Shown here: positions 18,355 through 27,261 of the stretch, in pieces
Layout: each line of letters begins with the position of its first letter
How positions within the stretch are numbered: position 1 is the first letter of the stretch
Source of the DNA: Thermotogota bacterium
GTDB taxonomy: Bacteria; Thermotogota; Thermotogae; Thermotogales; DSM-5069
DNA length: 64,000 bases
Reading direction: 5' to 3'
Assembly: GCA_029551145.1 (NCBI GenBank)
Contig: JAKPGA010000012.1
Coordinates: forward strand, 62,001 to 126,000
Notes under the pieces: model-generated
Seen by the model: only the letters and a program-made list of their open reading frames with translations
Told to the model about the DNA's origin: nothing
The model's database searches: none
Made by a program: the position numbers and the translations under genes

Positions 18355-18895
18355 TATTAATAACTTTATTCTCCATCAACTCCTTGTATTCACTGACTAT
18401 CTTGTTAGCATAAATCGTTTTCATACTACCACCGTTGTACATCTCTAACGCCTTAAACAAGTTTCCTGAAGTCTTTTGAAGCAGATATTTAAGATAGAGG
18501 ACTCCATATTCAATGTTAATACGAAAATCCCAAAGCAGAGTTGACCAACCGCCTTCAGGTTCGCTTAAAGAATACTTCTGGGCCACAAACTCGGCTGTCT
18601 CCTTTTTTATCTGAACTAAGCCCAGTTCTCCAGCCGTTCCAACCACATTTCTAAATTCACTTTCCACGTTTATCAAAGCAATTACTAACAATGGATCAAA
18701 GTCGTGCTTTTTGCTTATTTCAATTATCGCTGTGTACAGTTCATCAACGATGTCCTTGTCGACAATTAGACCATGCTTAGTTCTCGCTTCTGTGACCATA
18801 TCTTTGAACCAAGTTGGTGCGGGCTCTGCAAAAAACAAAGTCATGATCACGAGTGTTTGAATCAAGATGATCACTTTCAGTTTCTCAGCAAACAT
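18344..18895 (-). CDS. Lytic transglycosylase (SLT domain), exported
   Basis: Cleaves peptidoglycan between MurNAc and GlcNAc. A signal or anchor segment covers residues 1-23; the SLT domain starts near 50 with INVESEFRN (catalytic Glu), then GELGLVQI and NIEYGVLYLKYLL, and ends with ALEMYNGG. At 183 residues it is a minimal single-domain enzyme. ATG 18895 has GGAGGTG seven bases before it; the GTG three codons earlier overlaps that ribosome site. It is the first gene of the run that encodes a two-component pair. Confidence 0.88.
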   Translation of the reverse strand: MFAEKLKVIILIQTLVIMTLFFAEPAPTWFKDMVTEARTKHGLIVDKDIVDELYTAIIEISKKHDFDPLLVIALINVESEFRNVVGTAGELGLVQIKKETAEFVAQKYSLSEPEGGWSTLLWDFRINIEYGVLYLKYLLQKTSGNLFKALEMYNGGSMKTIYANKIVSEYKELMENKVINSGR

Positions 18896-18898
18896 CCT

Positions 18899-18929
18899 TT
18901 GCACCTCCGAAGCAGCAATCTGCTATAAT
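18899..18929 (+). promoter_or_regulatory. Promoter of dnaX
   Basis: TTGCAC (18899-18904) and a perfect TATAAT (18924-18929) with 19 bases between. The spacing is long, but the -10 box is strong and lies 18 bases before the dnaX GTG, giving a very short leader with AGGGTGG as ribosome site. Confidence 0.4.
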
Positions 18930-18947
18930 TTCACAGGGTGGAACTTT

Positions 18948-20390
18948 GTGGAAGCTCTTTATCGTAAGTACAGGCCAAAGAACTTCGACCAAATTATAGA
19001 CCAGTTACAGGCCAAATTGGTTCTTCAGAATGCGATTCTGAAAAACAGAGTATCCCACGCATATATCTTCGCAGGTCCCCGTGGTACTGGGAAGACCTCT
19101 GTGGCAAGGGTACTCGCTAAATCTTTGAATTGTCCTAACAGGACAGGTTACGAACCGTGCGGTCGGTGTGACAGTTGTATCTCGATTGACAAGGGCATCC
19201 ATCCGGATGTTGTGGAGCTCGATGCAGCATCGAATAGAGGAATAGATGAGATCCGAAAAATCAGAGATGCTGTAGGCTTTCGGCCAATGCTTGGAAAGTA
19301 CAAAGTATACATAATCGATGAATTTCATATGCTCACCCGTGAGGCATTTAACGCTCTTCTCAAGACACTGGAAGAACCGCCTGAAAAAATAACCTTCATT
19401 TTGGCAACAACGAATTTGGAAAGAGTCCCAAGTACTATAATCTCAAGATGCCAGATAATCGAATTCAGAAACTTCACCGAGAAAGATGTCGTTGAGAATC
19501 TTCTTCAGATCTCGTCCAAGGAAAATATGAAACTCCACGAAGATGCAGCGAAATTGATCGCAAAACGGGCGGCCGGTGGAATGAGAGATGCTCTGTCTTA
19601 TCTGGAGCAAGTTGCAAGCTATGCTCTACACGATCCAATAACAACCGCGGTTGTTGAAAGAGCACTTGGTCTGGTACCATCTCAGATCGTTGAAGACTAC
19701 ATTCAGTACCTTCTTGACGGACAGGTTATGAAAATAGAACAACTGATCGATGAAGTATTCGCAGATGGTTATGATCTCTACCAGCTCGTTCAATCGGCGA
19801 TCGAGGGAATAGAAGAGAAGATCTCACAGAAACCATCTAAGGAACTATTAACACTGGCTCAAGGGCTCATCGAACTGACTAAGGAAATGAGATATGCCGA
19901 AAACAAAAAGATCATCTGTAAGATTCTTTCCATGAACCTTGCGGCAAAGTATTCCTCAACAGGAGAAAAAACATCTGAGCAACCGCCACAATCAAAAGAA
20001 AAGACTGTGCAAACCGTTGTTTCGGTTGAACAATCTCTTCAGAAGAATGCTTCTCAGGGTTCTCAGACCAGAAAAGAATCCGAACCTGATACTTCGCAGA
20101 TTGAGGAAATACTCAACTGGATCAAGGAAGAAAACGATGTTTCGATATATGTTGCGCTTTCGCAGTCAAGAATCACATTGAAAGACAACCGCGTTGAAAT
20201 ATCGCTTTTGCCATCTCAACGGTTTCAATATGAGTACCTCAGAGAGAAAATCCTTGAGTTGGAGTACTTGTTTAAGACAAAAATGAAGAAGGATATCGTC
20301 GTAGAGATTTTCATTGACGAAGAACGAGAGAAAAGAATACTGCAAAGGCTTAAAGAACTCTTTCCAGGTAAAATTCGAATAGAGGAGTGA
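18948..20390 (+). CDS. dnaX: DNA polymerase III subunit gamma/tau
   Basis: Clamp-loader ATPase. Walker A GPRGTGKTS near residue 45, a four-cysteine zinc module (CPNRTGYEPCGRCDSC) near 64-79, Walker B YIIDEFHML near 120 and sensor motif TTNLERVPSTIISRC near 152-166. The first residues EALYRKYRPKNFDQII are the family signature and fix the GTG start at 18948. At 480 residues it includes a linker and a short C-terminal domain. No in-frame slippery heptamer for a tau/gamma frameshift was found. ebfC follows after six bases, the common dnaX-ebfC pair. Confidence 0.95.
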   Translation: MEALYRKYRPKNFDQIIDQLQAKLVLQNAILKNRVSHAYIFAGPRGTGKTSVARVLAKSLNCPNRTGYEPCGRCDSCISIDKGIHPDVVELDAASNRGIDEIRKIRDAVGFRPMLGKYKVYIIDEFHMLTREAFNALLKTLEEPPEKITFILATTNLERVPSTIISRCQIIEFRNFTEKDVVENLLQISSKENMKLHEDAAKLIAKRAAGGMRDALSYLEQVASYALHDPITTAVVERALGLVPSQIVEDYIQYLLDGQVMKIEQLIDEVFADGYDLYQLVQSAIEGIEEKISQKPSKELLTLAQGLIELTKEMRYAENKKIICKILSMNLAAKYSSTGEKTSEQPPQSKEKTVQTVVSVEQSLQKNASQGSQTRKESEPDTSQIEEILNWIKEENDVSIYVALSQSRITLKDNRVEISLLPSQRFQYEYLREKILELEYLFKTKMKKDIVVEIFIDEEREKRILQRLKELFPGKIRIEE

Positions 20391-20396
20391 ACAAAA

Positions 20397-20741
20397 GTGA
20401 AAAAGATCAAAGGGTTCGGTGGAAGAAGTTACGGCAAACCTGACAAGCCAGAAGGTATCGAGAAGATTCAGCAACAAATGAGAGAACAGCTCGAAAAGAT
20501 TGAAGAAGGGTTCGAAAACATCGAAGTTGTCGGGACTGCCGGTGGTGGAGCGATAAAGGTGACAGCGAAATGCAGCTATGAAATTTCAGCCATCGAATAC
20601 GACAAATCATTACTCGAAGATCAAGAGATGTTCAACGATCTGCTTATCGCTGCAATTAATGAGGCGATGAGAGAAGTCACTAAGAAAAGGAATGAGGAAT
20701 TCTCAAAGGTTGTTGGATTGGAAGGTCTCCCAAATTTGTGA
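20397..20741 (+). CDS. ebfC: YbaB/EbfC nucleoid-associated protein
   Basis: Small dimeric DNA-binding protein that coats the nucleoid. 114 residues with the family core KIQQQMREQLEKIEEGFENIEV and GGGAIKVTA, then the LLIAAINEAMREVTKK helix and C-terminal GLEGLPNL. The start is GTG with GAGGAG ahead. It follows dnaX directly, as in many bacteria. Its stop codon lies inside the Rex-like operator of the next operon. Confidence 0.9.
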   Translation: MKKIKGFGGRSYGKPDKPEGIEKIQQQMREQLEKIEEGFENIEVVGTAGGGAIKVTAKCSYEISAIEYDKSLLEDQEMFNDLLIAAINEAMREVTKKRNEEFSKVVGLEGLPNL

Positions 20742-20753
20742 GATTTTACACAA
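20736..20753. promoter_or_regulatory. Candidate Rex operator before gap-pgk-tpiA
   Basis: TTGTGAGATTTTACACAA matches the 18-bp Rex consensus (TTGTGAA, four A/T, TTCACAA) except at positions 7 and 13 plus one middle position. The larger inverted repeat is AATTTGTG-N8-CACAAATT at 20733-20756. It lies 69 bases before the gap start and overlaps the ebfC stop. Rex is a redox (NADH/NAD) repressor that controls glycolytic and fermentation genes in many anaerobes. Confidence 0.5.
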
Positions 20754-20809
20754 ATTCGTGAATACTGTAAACATTACCAAGTAGAATATTCGTAGACACC
20801 CAGATTTAA

Positions 20810-21818
<1,009 letters not shown>

Positions 21819-21820
<2 letters not shown>

Positions 21821-21849
21821 GGGGGAATTTCCCCTCCATCCTTTGGAGG
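21819..21849 (+). promoter_or_regulatory. Two mutually exclusive hairpins in the gap-pgk spacer
   Basis: GAGGGG (21819-21824) pairs with CCCCTC (21831-21836), while CCTCC (21833-21837) also pairs with GGAGG (21845-21849), which is the pgk ribosome site. The two structures share CCTC, so only one can form. The first starts at the gap stop codon. Confidence 0.4.
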
Positions 21850-21856
21850 TGTAAAG

Positions 21857-23050
21857 ATGAAGAAACTAACTATAAAGGATGTGGATCTATCAGGCAAAAC
21901 TGTGATAATGAGGGTAGATTTTAACGTTCCGATAGACAAGGACGGAAAGGTGTCCGATGACACGAGAATAACTGCTGCTTTACCAACTATCAGGTACGCC
22001 GTGGAGAAAAAGGCGAAGGTAATACTGCTCTCGCACCTTGGCAGGCCGAAGGGTGGACCAGATCCAAAATACAGTCTCAAACCTGTAGCCGATCATCTTA
22101 GGAAAATCTCCGGTTTGAACGTTTTGTTCGTACCGCAGTTGATCGGAGAAGAAGTAAAACAAGCTGTCAAGAATATGGCGCCCGGTGATATCTTAGTTCT
22201 GGAGAACACAAGGTTTCATCCCGGAGAGGAAAAGAACGATCTGGAGCTTGCCAAGGCATGGGCTGAACTTGCCGACATACATGTTAATGATGCCTTTGGT
22301 ACCGCTCACAGAGCTCATTCTTCAAATGTCGGAATAGCCACCTTCATACCGAGTGTTGCAGGTTTTCTGATGGAAAAGGAGATTGAATTTCTCAACAAAG
22401 TTACTTACGAGCCTGAGCATCCATATGTGGTTGTTCTTGGTGGAGCCAAGGTTTCAGACAAAATAGGAGTCATAACCAACCTCTTGAACAAAGCCGATAA
22501 ACTGCTAATAGGTGGAGCGATGATGTTCACGTTCTTCGAAGCCCAAGGTATACAGGTTGGCTCATCCTTGGTAGAGAACGATAAACTTGAACTCGCAAGA
22601 GAAATACTCAAACAGGCACAGGAGAAAAAAGTGCAGATCGTGTTACCAGTTGATACAGTCATCGCTCAGAAAATGGAGGCCGGTGCGCAGACCAAGATCG
22701 TTCAGATCAAGGATGGAATAGCTGATGGTTGGATGGGACTTGATATCGGGCCACAAACAGTAGAACTTTTCAAAGAAGCTCTCAAAGATGCCAAAACAGT
22801 TGTATGGAATGGTCCTATGGGCGTTTTTGAGATTGATGACTTTGCGAAGGGTACGAAGGCCGTCGCAGAACTAATAGCTAAAGTGAACGGAGTGACCGTA
22901 ATTGGAGGAGGAGATTCTGCAGCAGCGGTTGCGAAGTTCGGTCTTGAATCGGCCTATTCACATGTTTCAACGGGTGGTGGCGCTTCGCTTGAATTTCTCG
23001 AAGGAAAGGAACTTCCTGGGATCAGTAGCATAGCAGATAAAAAAAAATAG
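21857..23050 (+). CDS. pgk: Phosphoglycerate kinase; reads into tpiA by -1 frameshift
   Basis: Makes ATP from 1,3-bisphosphoglycerate. RVDFNVPID near residue 17 is the substrate loop, HLGRPKG near 60 the second, and the nucleotide site is GGGDSAAAV near 350 with [14 protein letters not shown] near 370. 397 residues is a complete PGK. It ends in GAT AAA AAA AAA TAG. A slip back by one base on the A9 run (23039-23047) avoids the stop and reads [17 protein letters not shown] into tpiA, giving a fusion of about 649 residues. The T. maritima enzyme is known to exist as PGK and as a PGK-TIM fusion. Confidence 0.95.
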   Translation: MKKLTIKDVDLSGKTVIMRVDFNVPIDKDGKVSDDTRITAALPTIRYAVEKKAKVILLSHLGRPKGGPDPKYSLKPVADHLRKISGLNVLFVPQLIGEEVKQAVKNMAPGDILVLENTRFHPGEEKNDLELAKAWAELADIHVNDAFGTAHRAHSSNVGIATFIPSVAGFLMEKEIEFLNKVTYEPEHPYVVVLGGAKVSDKIGVITNLLNKADKLLIGGAMMFTFFEAQGIQVGSSLVENDKLELAREILKQAQEKKVQIVLPVDTVIAQKMEAGAQTKIVQIKDGIADGWMGLDIGPQTVELFKEALKDAKTVVWNGPMGVFEIDDFAKGTKAVAELIAKVNGVTVIGGGDSAAAVAKFGLESAYSHVSTGGGASLEFLEGKELPGISSIADKKK

Positions 23051-23061
23051 ATAGGGTCATA

Positions 23062-23805
23062 TTGGCTGGCAATTGGAAGATGAATAAGACGAGCGAACAG
23101 GCAAAATTCTTTGCAAATAAACTCATACATGATTTGGCGGGCGTGAACTTCAAAGTGATACTGTGCCCGCCATTTGTATTCCTCTCAGACCTTGCTGAAA
23201 TACTCAAGGGAACAAATCTGAGCCTTGGTGCGCAGAATTGTTACTATGAAAGATCGGGAGCCTTCACAGGTGAGATCTCACCGATTATGCTGAAGGACAT
23301 AGGCATTGAATATGTCATCATCGGTCATTCAGAACGTCGTCATATCTTCGGTGAGACAGATGAGATGGTGAACAAGAAGATTAAAGCCGCCCTCGACGAT
23401 GGTATGAAACCGATCGTGTGTGTCGGTGAAACAAAGGAAGAAAGAGAAAAAGGTCTTACCTTTTGTGTCGTAGAGTCTCAAATTAGGCAAGCATTCTTTG
23501 GCTTGAGCAAAGATGAAGTGCTGAAAACTGTTATAGCTTATGAACCCGTTTGGGCAATCGGAACCGGAATTGTCGCCAAACCTTACCAAGCACAACAAGT
23601 GCACAAATTCATCCGAACACTTCTCGGTGAGCTCTACGATGCAGAACTTTGTCAGAAAATCTCCATCTTGTACGGTGGAAGCATAAAACCAGATAACTTC
23701 TTTGGGCTCATGGTTCAAGCTGATATCGATGGCGGTCTGGTAGGTGGAGCAAGCCTCGACGATCAGTTTGTTGAACTTGCAAAGATAGTTTCTCGGATGC
23801 TGTGA
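23062..23805 (+). CDS. tpiA: Triosephosphate isomerase domain, probably made as PGK-TIM fusion
   Basis: Interconverts dihydroxyacetone phosphate and glyceraldehyde-3-phosphate. Catalytic residues are K in AGNWKMN, H in VIIGHSERR and E in AYEPVWAIGTG; the phosphate loop is LYGGSI near 197. The only possible own start is TTG 23062, which would delete most of the first beta strand (VILAGN). In the -1 frame relative to pgk the open frame continues back to a TAA at 23038, so codons DRVIL are translated only through a frameshift from pgk. A weak AGGG lies five bases before the TTG, so some separate protein cannot be excluded. Confidence 0.93.
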   Translation: MAGNWKMNKTSEQAKFFANKLIHDLAGVNFKVILCPPFVFLSDLAEILKGTNLSLGAQNCYYERSGAFTGEISPIMLKDIGIEYVIIGHSERRHIFGETDEMVNKKIKAALDDGMKPIVCVGETKEEREKGLTFCVVESQIRQAFFGLSKDEVLKTVIAYEPVWAIGTGIVAKPYQAQQVHKFIRTLLGELYDAELCQKISILYGGSIKPDNFFGLMVQADIDGGLVGGASLDDQFVELAKIVSRML

Positions 23806-23806
23806 A

Positions 23807-23832
23807 CAAGCCCCGTAAGGGGCTTGCTTTAT
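23807..23832 (+). terminator. Terminator of the gap-pgk-tpiA operon
   Basis: CAAGCCCC (23807-23814), loop GTAA, GGGGCTTG (23819-23826), then CTTTATT. Eight perfect pairs, starting just after the tpiA stop. It lies between convergent genes and may also act on the minus strand, though no T run follows there. Confidence 0.8.
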
Positions 23833-24500
23833 TCAGCAACAAATCGATCTTTCGAAAAAATAGGTACGGTGTCATAAAGATCTTTTTGAGCGCAGAATGA
23901 GACATCCTCTGAAAAACCGTACTTGATGAGTTCTTGAGCGTGTTCCGCTCTAAGAAGCGCTCCCAAAAGATCACCTTTCTCATGTATTTCCCACAATTCC
24001 TTCGCCATCTTTGCAGCATCGGTTAATTCATCACGACCAAGTTCATGAACAATCGCACCGGCGCAAAGCGCATCTTCATACGCAACCTTTCCATCTTGCC
24101 CAGAACAAATCAACGTCACATCCATGTGCCCACTCAGGCGCTTGACAATCTGGCGAAGATTCAAAAAACAAGCGGCATATATTACCTGCGCATTGATCAT
24201 CGAAATAGCTTTTGTGCCGTTTGTTGTTGTCAAAACAATCTCCTTTCCTCTGACACCAAAATACTCCGTCGGTGAATTGCCAAGGTCAAACCCATTAGGT
24301 TTGACACCACCTCTCTCACCACAGATTAAGACATTCCCAACCTTCATTCTTTTGGCCTGTGCTACTGTTCTGGCTGGAATAACACATTTAGCACCATTTG
24401 CAAGTGCTGTGACAATAGTGCTCGTAGCTCTTAAAACATCAATGACAACGCAGACTTCTTGCTGAGAAATGCGTTCGGGTAAAAACAGGACGTCAATCAA
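23829..24500 (-). CDS. comB: ComB-family 2-phosphosulfolactate phosphatase-like protein
   Basis: Recognised from VIDVLRATSTIVTALANGA near residue 19, CGERGGVKPNGFDLGNSP near 60 and LTTTNGTKA near 90, all conserved in ComB. In methanogens ComB removes phosphate from 2-phosphosulfolactate on the way to coenzyme M. No other coenzyme M gene is present here, so the physiological substrate in this organism is unknown. The start is TTG, two bases after the glutaredoxin stop, and 223 residues is normal. Confidence 0.85.
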   Translation of the reverse strand: MIDVLFLPERISQQEVCVVIDVLRATSTIVTALANGAKCVIPARTVAQAKRMKVGNVLICGERGGVKPNGFDLGNSPTEYFGVRGKEIVLTTTNGTKAISMINAQVIYAACFLNLRQIVKRLSGHMDVTLICSGQDGKVAYEDALCAGAIVHELGRDELTDAAKMAKELWEIHEKGDLLGALLRAEHAQELIKYGFSEDVSFCAQKDLYDTVPIFSKDRFVAE

Positions 24501-24502
24501 CT

Positions 24503-24739
24503 CTAATGCACTCCAAGGAGTTTATCGATCTTCTGCTTGTCAAAACCAATCACCAATTGGTTCCCAATCTCAATCACAGGGACACCATTTTGTCCTGTCC
24601 TCCTAACAAGTCTCTCGGCATCTTGCTGGCTTTTGGAGACATCGATCTCGGTAAATTTCAAGCCAAGTTCTCTGAGATAGTTCTTGGCCCTGACGCAATA
24701 TGGACAACCTGGTGCAGTATACACAGTTATTTTGGTCAT
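24503..24739 (-). CDS. Glutaredoxin-like thiol-disulfide protein
   Basis: 78 residues with thioredoxin fold: TKITVYTAPGCPYCVRAK places a CPYC redox motif at residues 11-14, followed by NGVPVIEIGNQLVIGFD with the cis-proline. It should reduce disulfides or serve as electron donor, as NrdH/glutaredoxin do. ATG 24739 has GGAGGTGA at the right distance; a 16-codon extension has no ribosome site. It lies between a membrane-anchored protein and comB. Confidence 0.9.
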   Translation of the reverse strand: MTKITVYTAPGCPYCVRAKNYLRELGLKFTEIDVSKSQQDAERLVRRTGQNGVPVIEIGNQLVIGFDKQKIDKLLGVH

Positions 24740-24790
24740 GAAATCACCTCCGACAAATAGTATACTCTTTTTGTCGGAATTTATCAACAG

Positions 24791-25468
24791 CTATTTCCTA
24801 ATATCGTCTTTTATAGACTGTATGCTGTTCGCATCAAGATAAACACGTTGATATGTTTTCCCGTCCACAACAATTTGAATGGGTTTGTCGGTAATTGCCT
24901 CAGGATAATAGTATCGAAGAGCATTTCTCCGCAGTTCATACATCAACTTTGCAAGACCGGCGGCTGTGAAAGTTGTCTCGGGTTTTAAGACCGAAACCCA
25001 TCGATTCAAAGACAGATAATCGAAAGCCTTTGGATTTCTATTAGCCAATTTTTTAAGCAGATTCTCGAAGTTGTTCTCTTGTTGTCCGACTATCTCCTTT
25101 GCCAGTTTCGAAATCTGTTCTGCACTCACGACGGCGTAGAATCTCTTGTTTGAAGTTGACTCAATCATCGTCTCTGCAAAATTGAATACCTCCAATGGGT
25201 TTTGTACATCAAGAGCTCTATTAGTCAATGGATTAAAAGAATGCTGAGGAAATCTCAAAACATATATCATCCTTTTGTTTGTATCGACTCGTATGAAATA
25301 CGCCAGATTTTCATCTTTACACACGAAAGCGAAATGAACAATGGGAGATGTGAATTCTTCTGATCTTTTCACAGCATTCGAGCTCAACCAAAACCACAAA
25401 CCAAAGCCTCCAACACCGATGGCAACCACAAGCAAAACCCATACAAGGCCGCTTCTTCTTCTCTTCAT
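24791..25468 (-). CDS. Membrane-anchored protein of unknown function
   Basis: 225 residues: a basic tetrapeptide (KRRR), one hydrophobic helix at residues 8-29, then an extracytoplasmic domain of about 195 residues. I recognise no domain with confidence. The gene follows yqeK and an MBL hydrolase; in many bacteria the gene after yqeK encodes a LytR-CpsA-Psr (LCP) protein, and the topology and the RFPQHSFN stretch near residue 73 loosely resemble the LCP beginning, but the catalytic Asp/Arg set is not evident. It may be a short, diverged LCP relative; this is weak inference. Confidence 0.55.
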   Translation of the reverse strand: MKRRRSGLVWVLLVVAIGVGGFGLWFWLSSNAVKRSEEFTSPIVHFAFVCKDENLAYFIRVDTNKRMIYVLRFPQHSFNPLTNRALDVQNPLEVFNFAETMIESTSNKRFYAVVSAEQISKLAKEIVGQQENNFENLLKKLANRNPKAFDYLSLNRWVSVLKPETTFTAAGLAKLMYELRRNALRYYYPEAITDKPIQIVVDGKTYQRVYLDANSIQSIKDDIRK

Positions 25469-25483
25469 TGTTCTATACCTCCT

Positions 25484-26350
25484 CTACAGTCTTTGCCATA
25501 TTGTCCTACCTTTATCAACATACAATTGTGCTTCGCCAGTCTTCTTCAACCAATTCAGATAAGCCAGAATCGTCATCCTCAGAAGATAATACATGCCTAC
25601 ATCTGCGACGTCAACCTGCAAATTCTGCAGCACATCACAGATGATATTCTCCTCGCTTTTGGGCTCTTTCATTAAAAGACGGATCTTCTCTGCAACAAAT
25701 TCTATGTGTGCCTTGTTCAAAGAAATGATTTCTGTGCCATTGATCGACCCATGTGATGGGACGCAGCAGTTGAAACTCTTGAGTTTGTCCAGAGATCTGA
25801 TTGCAGCATCTATATCGTTGTACACAGCAATAGTCTTCTTTCTCAGGATTTCTTCACCAAAAATTGAATCTGCCGCAAAGATAATATCGCCAACCGCAAC
25901 TCCGACCTGCCCAAGTGCGTGACCTGGTAATTCTATTATCTGTAAATCATATAGATAACCATCACCTTCGAATGTTTCATCAACCTTTGAAGGTTCAGCC
26001 AAGAAGAATTTGGATCTGAGCTCATCGGTTGGATACGCGCCGCAGGACAGAGTCAATGGCTCAAGAATTGGATTCTCAACGAATGGCTTTGTCAAGACGT
26101 GTGTGATGACCTGAACGTTTGTCCTTTTTTTGATGAAAGCATTACCACCTATATGATCGGCGTGAAAGTGTGTGTTAACAAGCCACCTGAGATTCAAATC
26201 ATTCAGTGAAAATATCTTTAAAGCCTTCCGCGCGTAAGATTCGTCGATGCCAGAGTCTACAAGAACCACATCTTTTGAAAATCTTATCAGACCAAGATTT
26301 GTTCTATCAGATAGAATGCCAACTCTGCTATCAAGCCATATCAGTTCCAT
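25484..26350 (-). CDS. Metallo-beta-lactamase-fold hydrolase
   Basis: 288 residues with the zinc motif THFHADHIGG near 60-69, a later histidine in LPGHALGQVG, the bridging aspartate in IIFAADSIFG and a final histidine in VPSHGS. These complete a two-metal MBL site. The substrate is not predictable; glyoxalase-II-like or general thioester/phosphodiester hydrolysis are options. The C-terminal 80 residues are helical. It overlaps yqeK by 10 bases. Confidence 0.85.
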   Translation of the reverse strand: MELIWLDSRVGILSDRTNLGLIRFSKDVVLVDSGIDESYARKALKIFSLNDLNLRWLVNTHFHADHIGGNAFIKKRTNVQVITHVLTKPFVENPILEPLTLSCGAYPTDELRSKFFLAEPSKVDETFEGDGYLYDLQIIELPGHALGQVGVAVGDIIFAADSIFGEEILRKKTIAVYNDIDAAIRSLDKLKSFNCCVPSHGSINGTEIISLNKAHIEFVAEKIRLLMKEPKSEENIICDVLQNLQVDVADVGMYYLLRMTILAYLNWLKKTGEAQLYVDKGRTIWQRL

Positions 26351-26931
26351 TTATAGTCTTCCCTTCGAAGTTTCACCAACCAGTTCCACATTTTGACAGT
26401 CTCTGGCAGTATGAACAATCCTCTTCTTATCGCATACTGTATCTTATTCCCCGCTGTCAGGAAAAGTGCTTCATTCAAATCTTCTTTTGACATTTCTCTC
26501 AGCCAGTCCACATTGTCGTAAATCCTATTTTCTTCAAGAGAATCTGAAAGAAATACAATCTTTCCTATATCGGAAAAATGGTCTTTGCCACTCGTGTGAT
26601 ACGCGATAGCGTCCAAGATATCTCTGTCATGAAGAGCAAATCTTCTTTTGATATACTCTGCTGCAACCTTACCGTGCAAAAGGATCGGATTCAGTTTTTC
26701 AAGTTCTGTGATTCTCATTCGATATACTGTAGCCATAGTTAGAAGGACAGTTGGTTTAACATCTCTGAAGATATCATGTGCAAATGCCGCGAGTACAACA
26801 CGATCTTCATCTATTCCATGAATTCTGGCAAGTTGCACTGCAAAGTTTACGCAGGACTCGACATGAGATAAACGTTCACTACCGAGTAAGAGTTTGGAAA
26901 TCCTTTGCAGCTCCTCAAGGATCTTATTCAC
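26341..26931 (-). CDS. yqeK: YqeK-like HD-domain diadenosine tetraphosphatase
   Basis: 196 residues with HVESCVNFAVQLA near 23, AAFAHDIFRD near 48 (the HD pair), LHGKVAAEY near 84 and DAIAYHTSGK near 107. This series of histidines is characteristic of YqeK, which hydrolyses diadenosine tetraphosphate symmetrically to ADP in Firmicutes. The start is GTG. It lies four bases after the DUF503 gene and overlaps the MBL gene. The LNP residues before LLHGK fit the family less closely, so the substrate remains inferred. Confidence 0.82.
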   Translation of the reverse strand: MNKILEELQRISKLLLGSERLSHVESCVNFAVQLARIHGIDEDRVVLAAFAHDIFRDVKPTVLLTMATVYRMRITELEKLNPILLHGKVAAEYIKRRFALHDRDILDAIAYHTSGKDHFSDIGKIVFLSDSLEENRIYDNVDWLREMSKEDLNEALFLTAGNKIQYAIRRGLFILPETVKMWNWLVKLRREDYKWN

Positions 26932-26934
26932 AGT

Positions 26935-27216
26935 TTACCAACCTTCTCTTTCAACCTCAACCACTTCAAGACCCTCGGTGTTCTCAATCATGGTCGTTAC
27001 ATCTTCCACAATGGCGTCAAGTACAGTTTGAGCCGATGAAACTATTGCCACTCCTAACTGCGACCAATTCTTCGAATCTGTATAACCAGCCTCACACACA
27101 GAAATGTTGAACTTTGTTCTCATCTCATTGATAAGTTTCTTCAAAACTGAACGCTTCTCCTTCAGACTGTTTATTCCAAACAACCTCAATTTGTAGCTCA
27201 CGACTGCTACGTGCAT
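26935..27216 (-). CDS. DUF503 (YlxP-like) small protein
   Basis: 93 residues with MHVAVVSYKLRLFG and SLKEKRSVLKKLINEMRTKFN, the DUF503 hallmark. Family members are often encoded near rbfA and translation genes and their function is unclear. ATG 27216 has AGGTGG ahead. It is the first gene after the strong terminator of the preceding operon, with only 20 bases between, so its promoter, if separate, must lie in or upstream of the terminator. Confidence 0.85.
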   Translation of the reverse strand: MHVAVVSYKLRLFGINSLKEKRSVLKKLINEMRTKFNISVCEAGYTDSKNWSQLGVAIVSSAQTVLDAIVEDVTTMIENTEGLEVVEVEREGW

Positions 27217-27234
27217 CACAGACCACCTTATTTT

Positions 27235-27260
27235 GGAAAAAAGGGGGAAAGTCCCCCTTT
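27235..27260 (-). terminator. Strong rho-independent terminator after the EF-G paralogue
   Basis: On the minus strand AAGGGGGA (27259-27252), loop CTT, TCCCCCTT (27248-27241), with a run of six T. It begins two bases after the stop codon. GC-rich six-pair core plus A-T flanks and the T run make it the clearest terminator in the window. Confidence 0.9.
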
Positions 27261-27261
27261 A

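Noticed and set aside
19950-19990. dnaX frameshift site for gamma/tau
   Set aside because: A run of six A exists but is not in the frame needed for a slippery heptamer, and there is no internal Shine-Dalgarno or hairpin. The gene reads through as one frame.
25593-25922. Plus-strand open frame opposite the MBL hydrolase
   Set aside because: Shadow of a gene with an intact zinc motif; no ribosome site.
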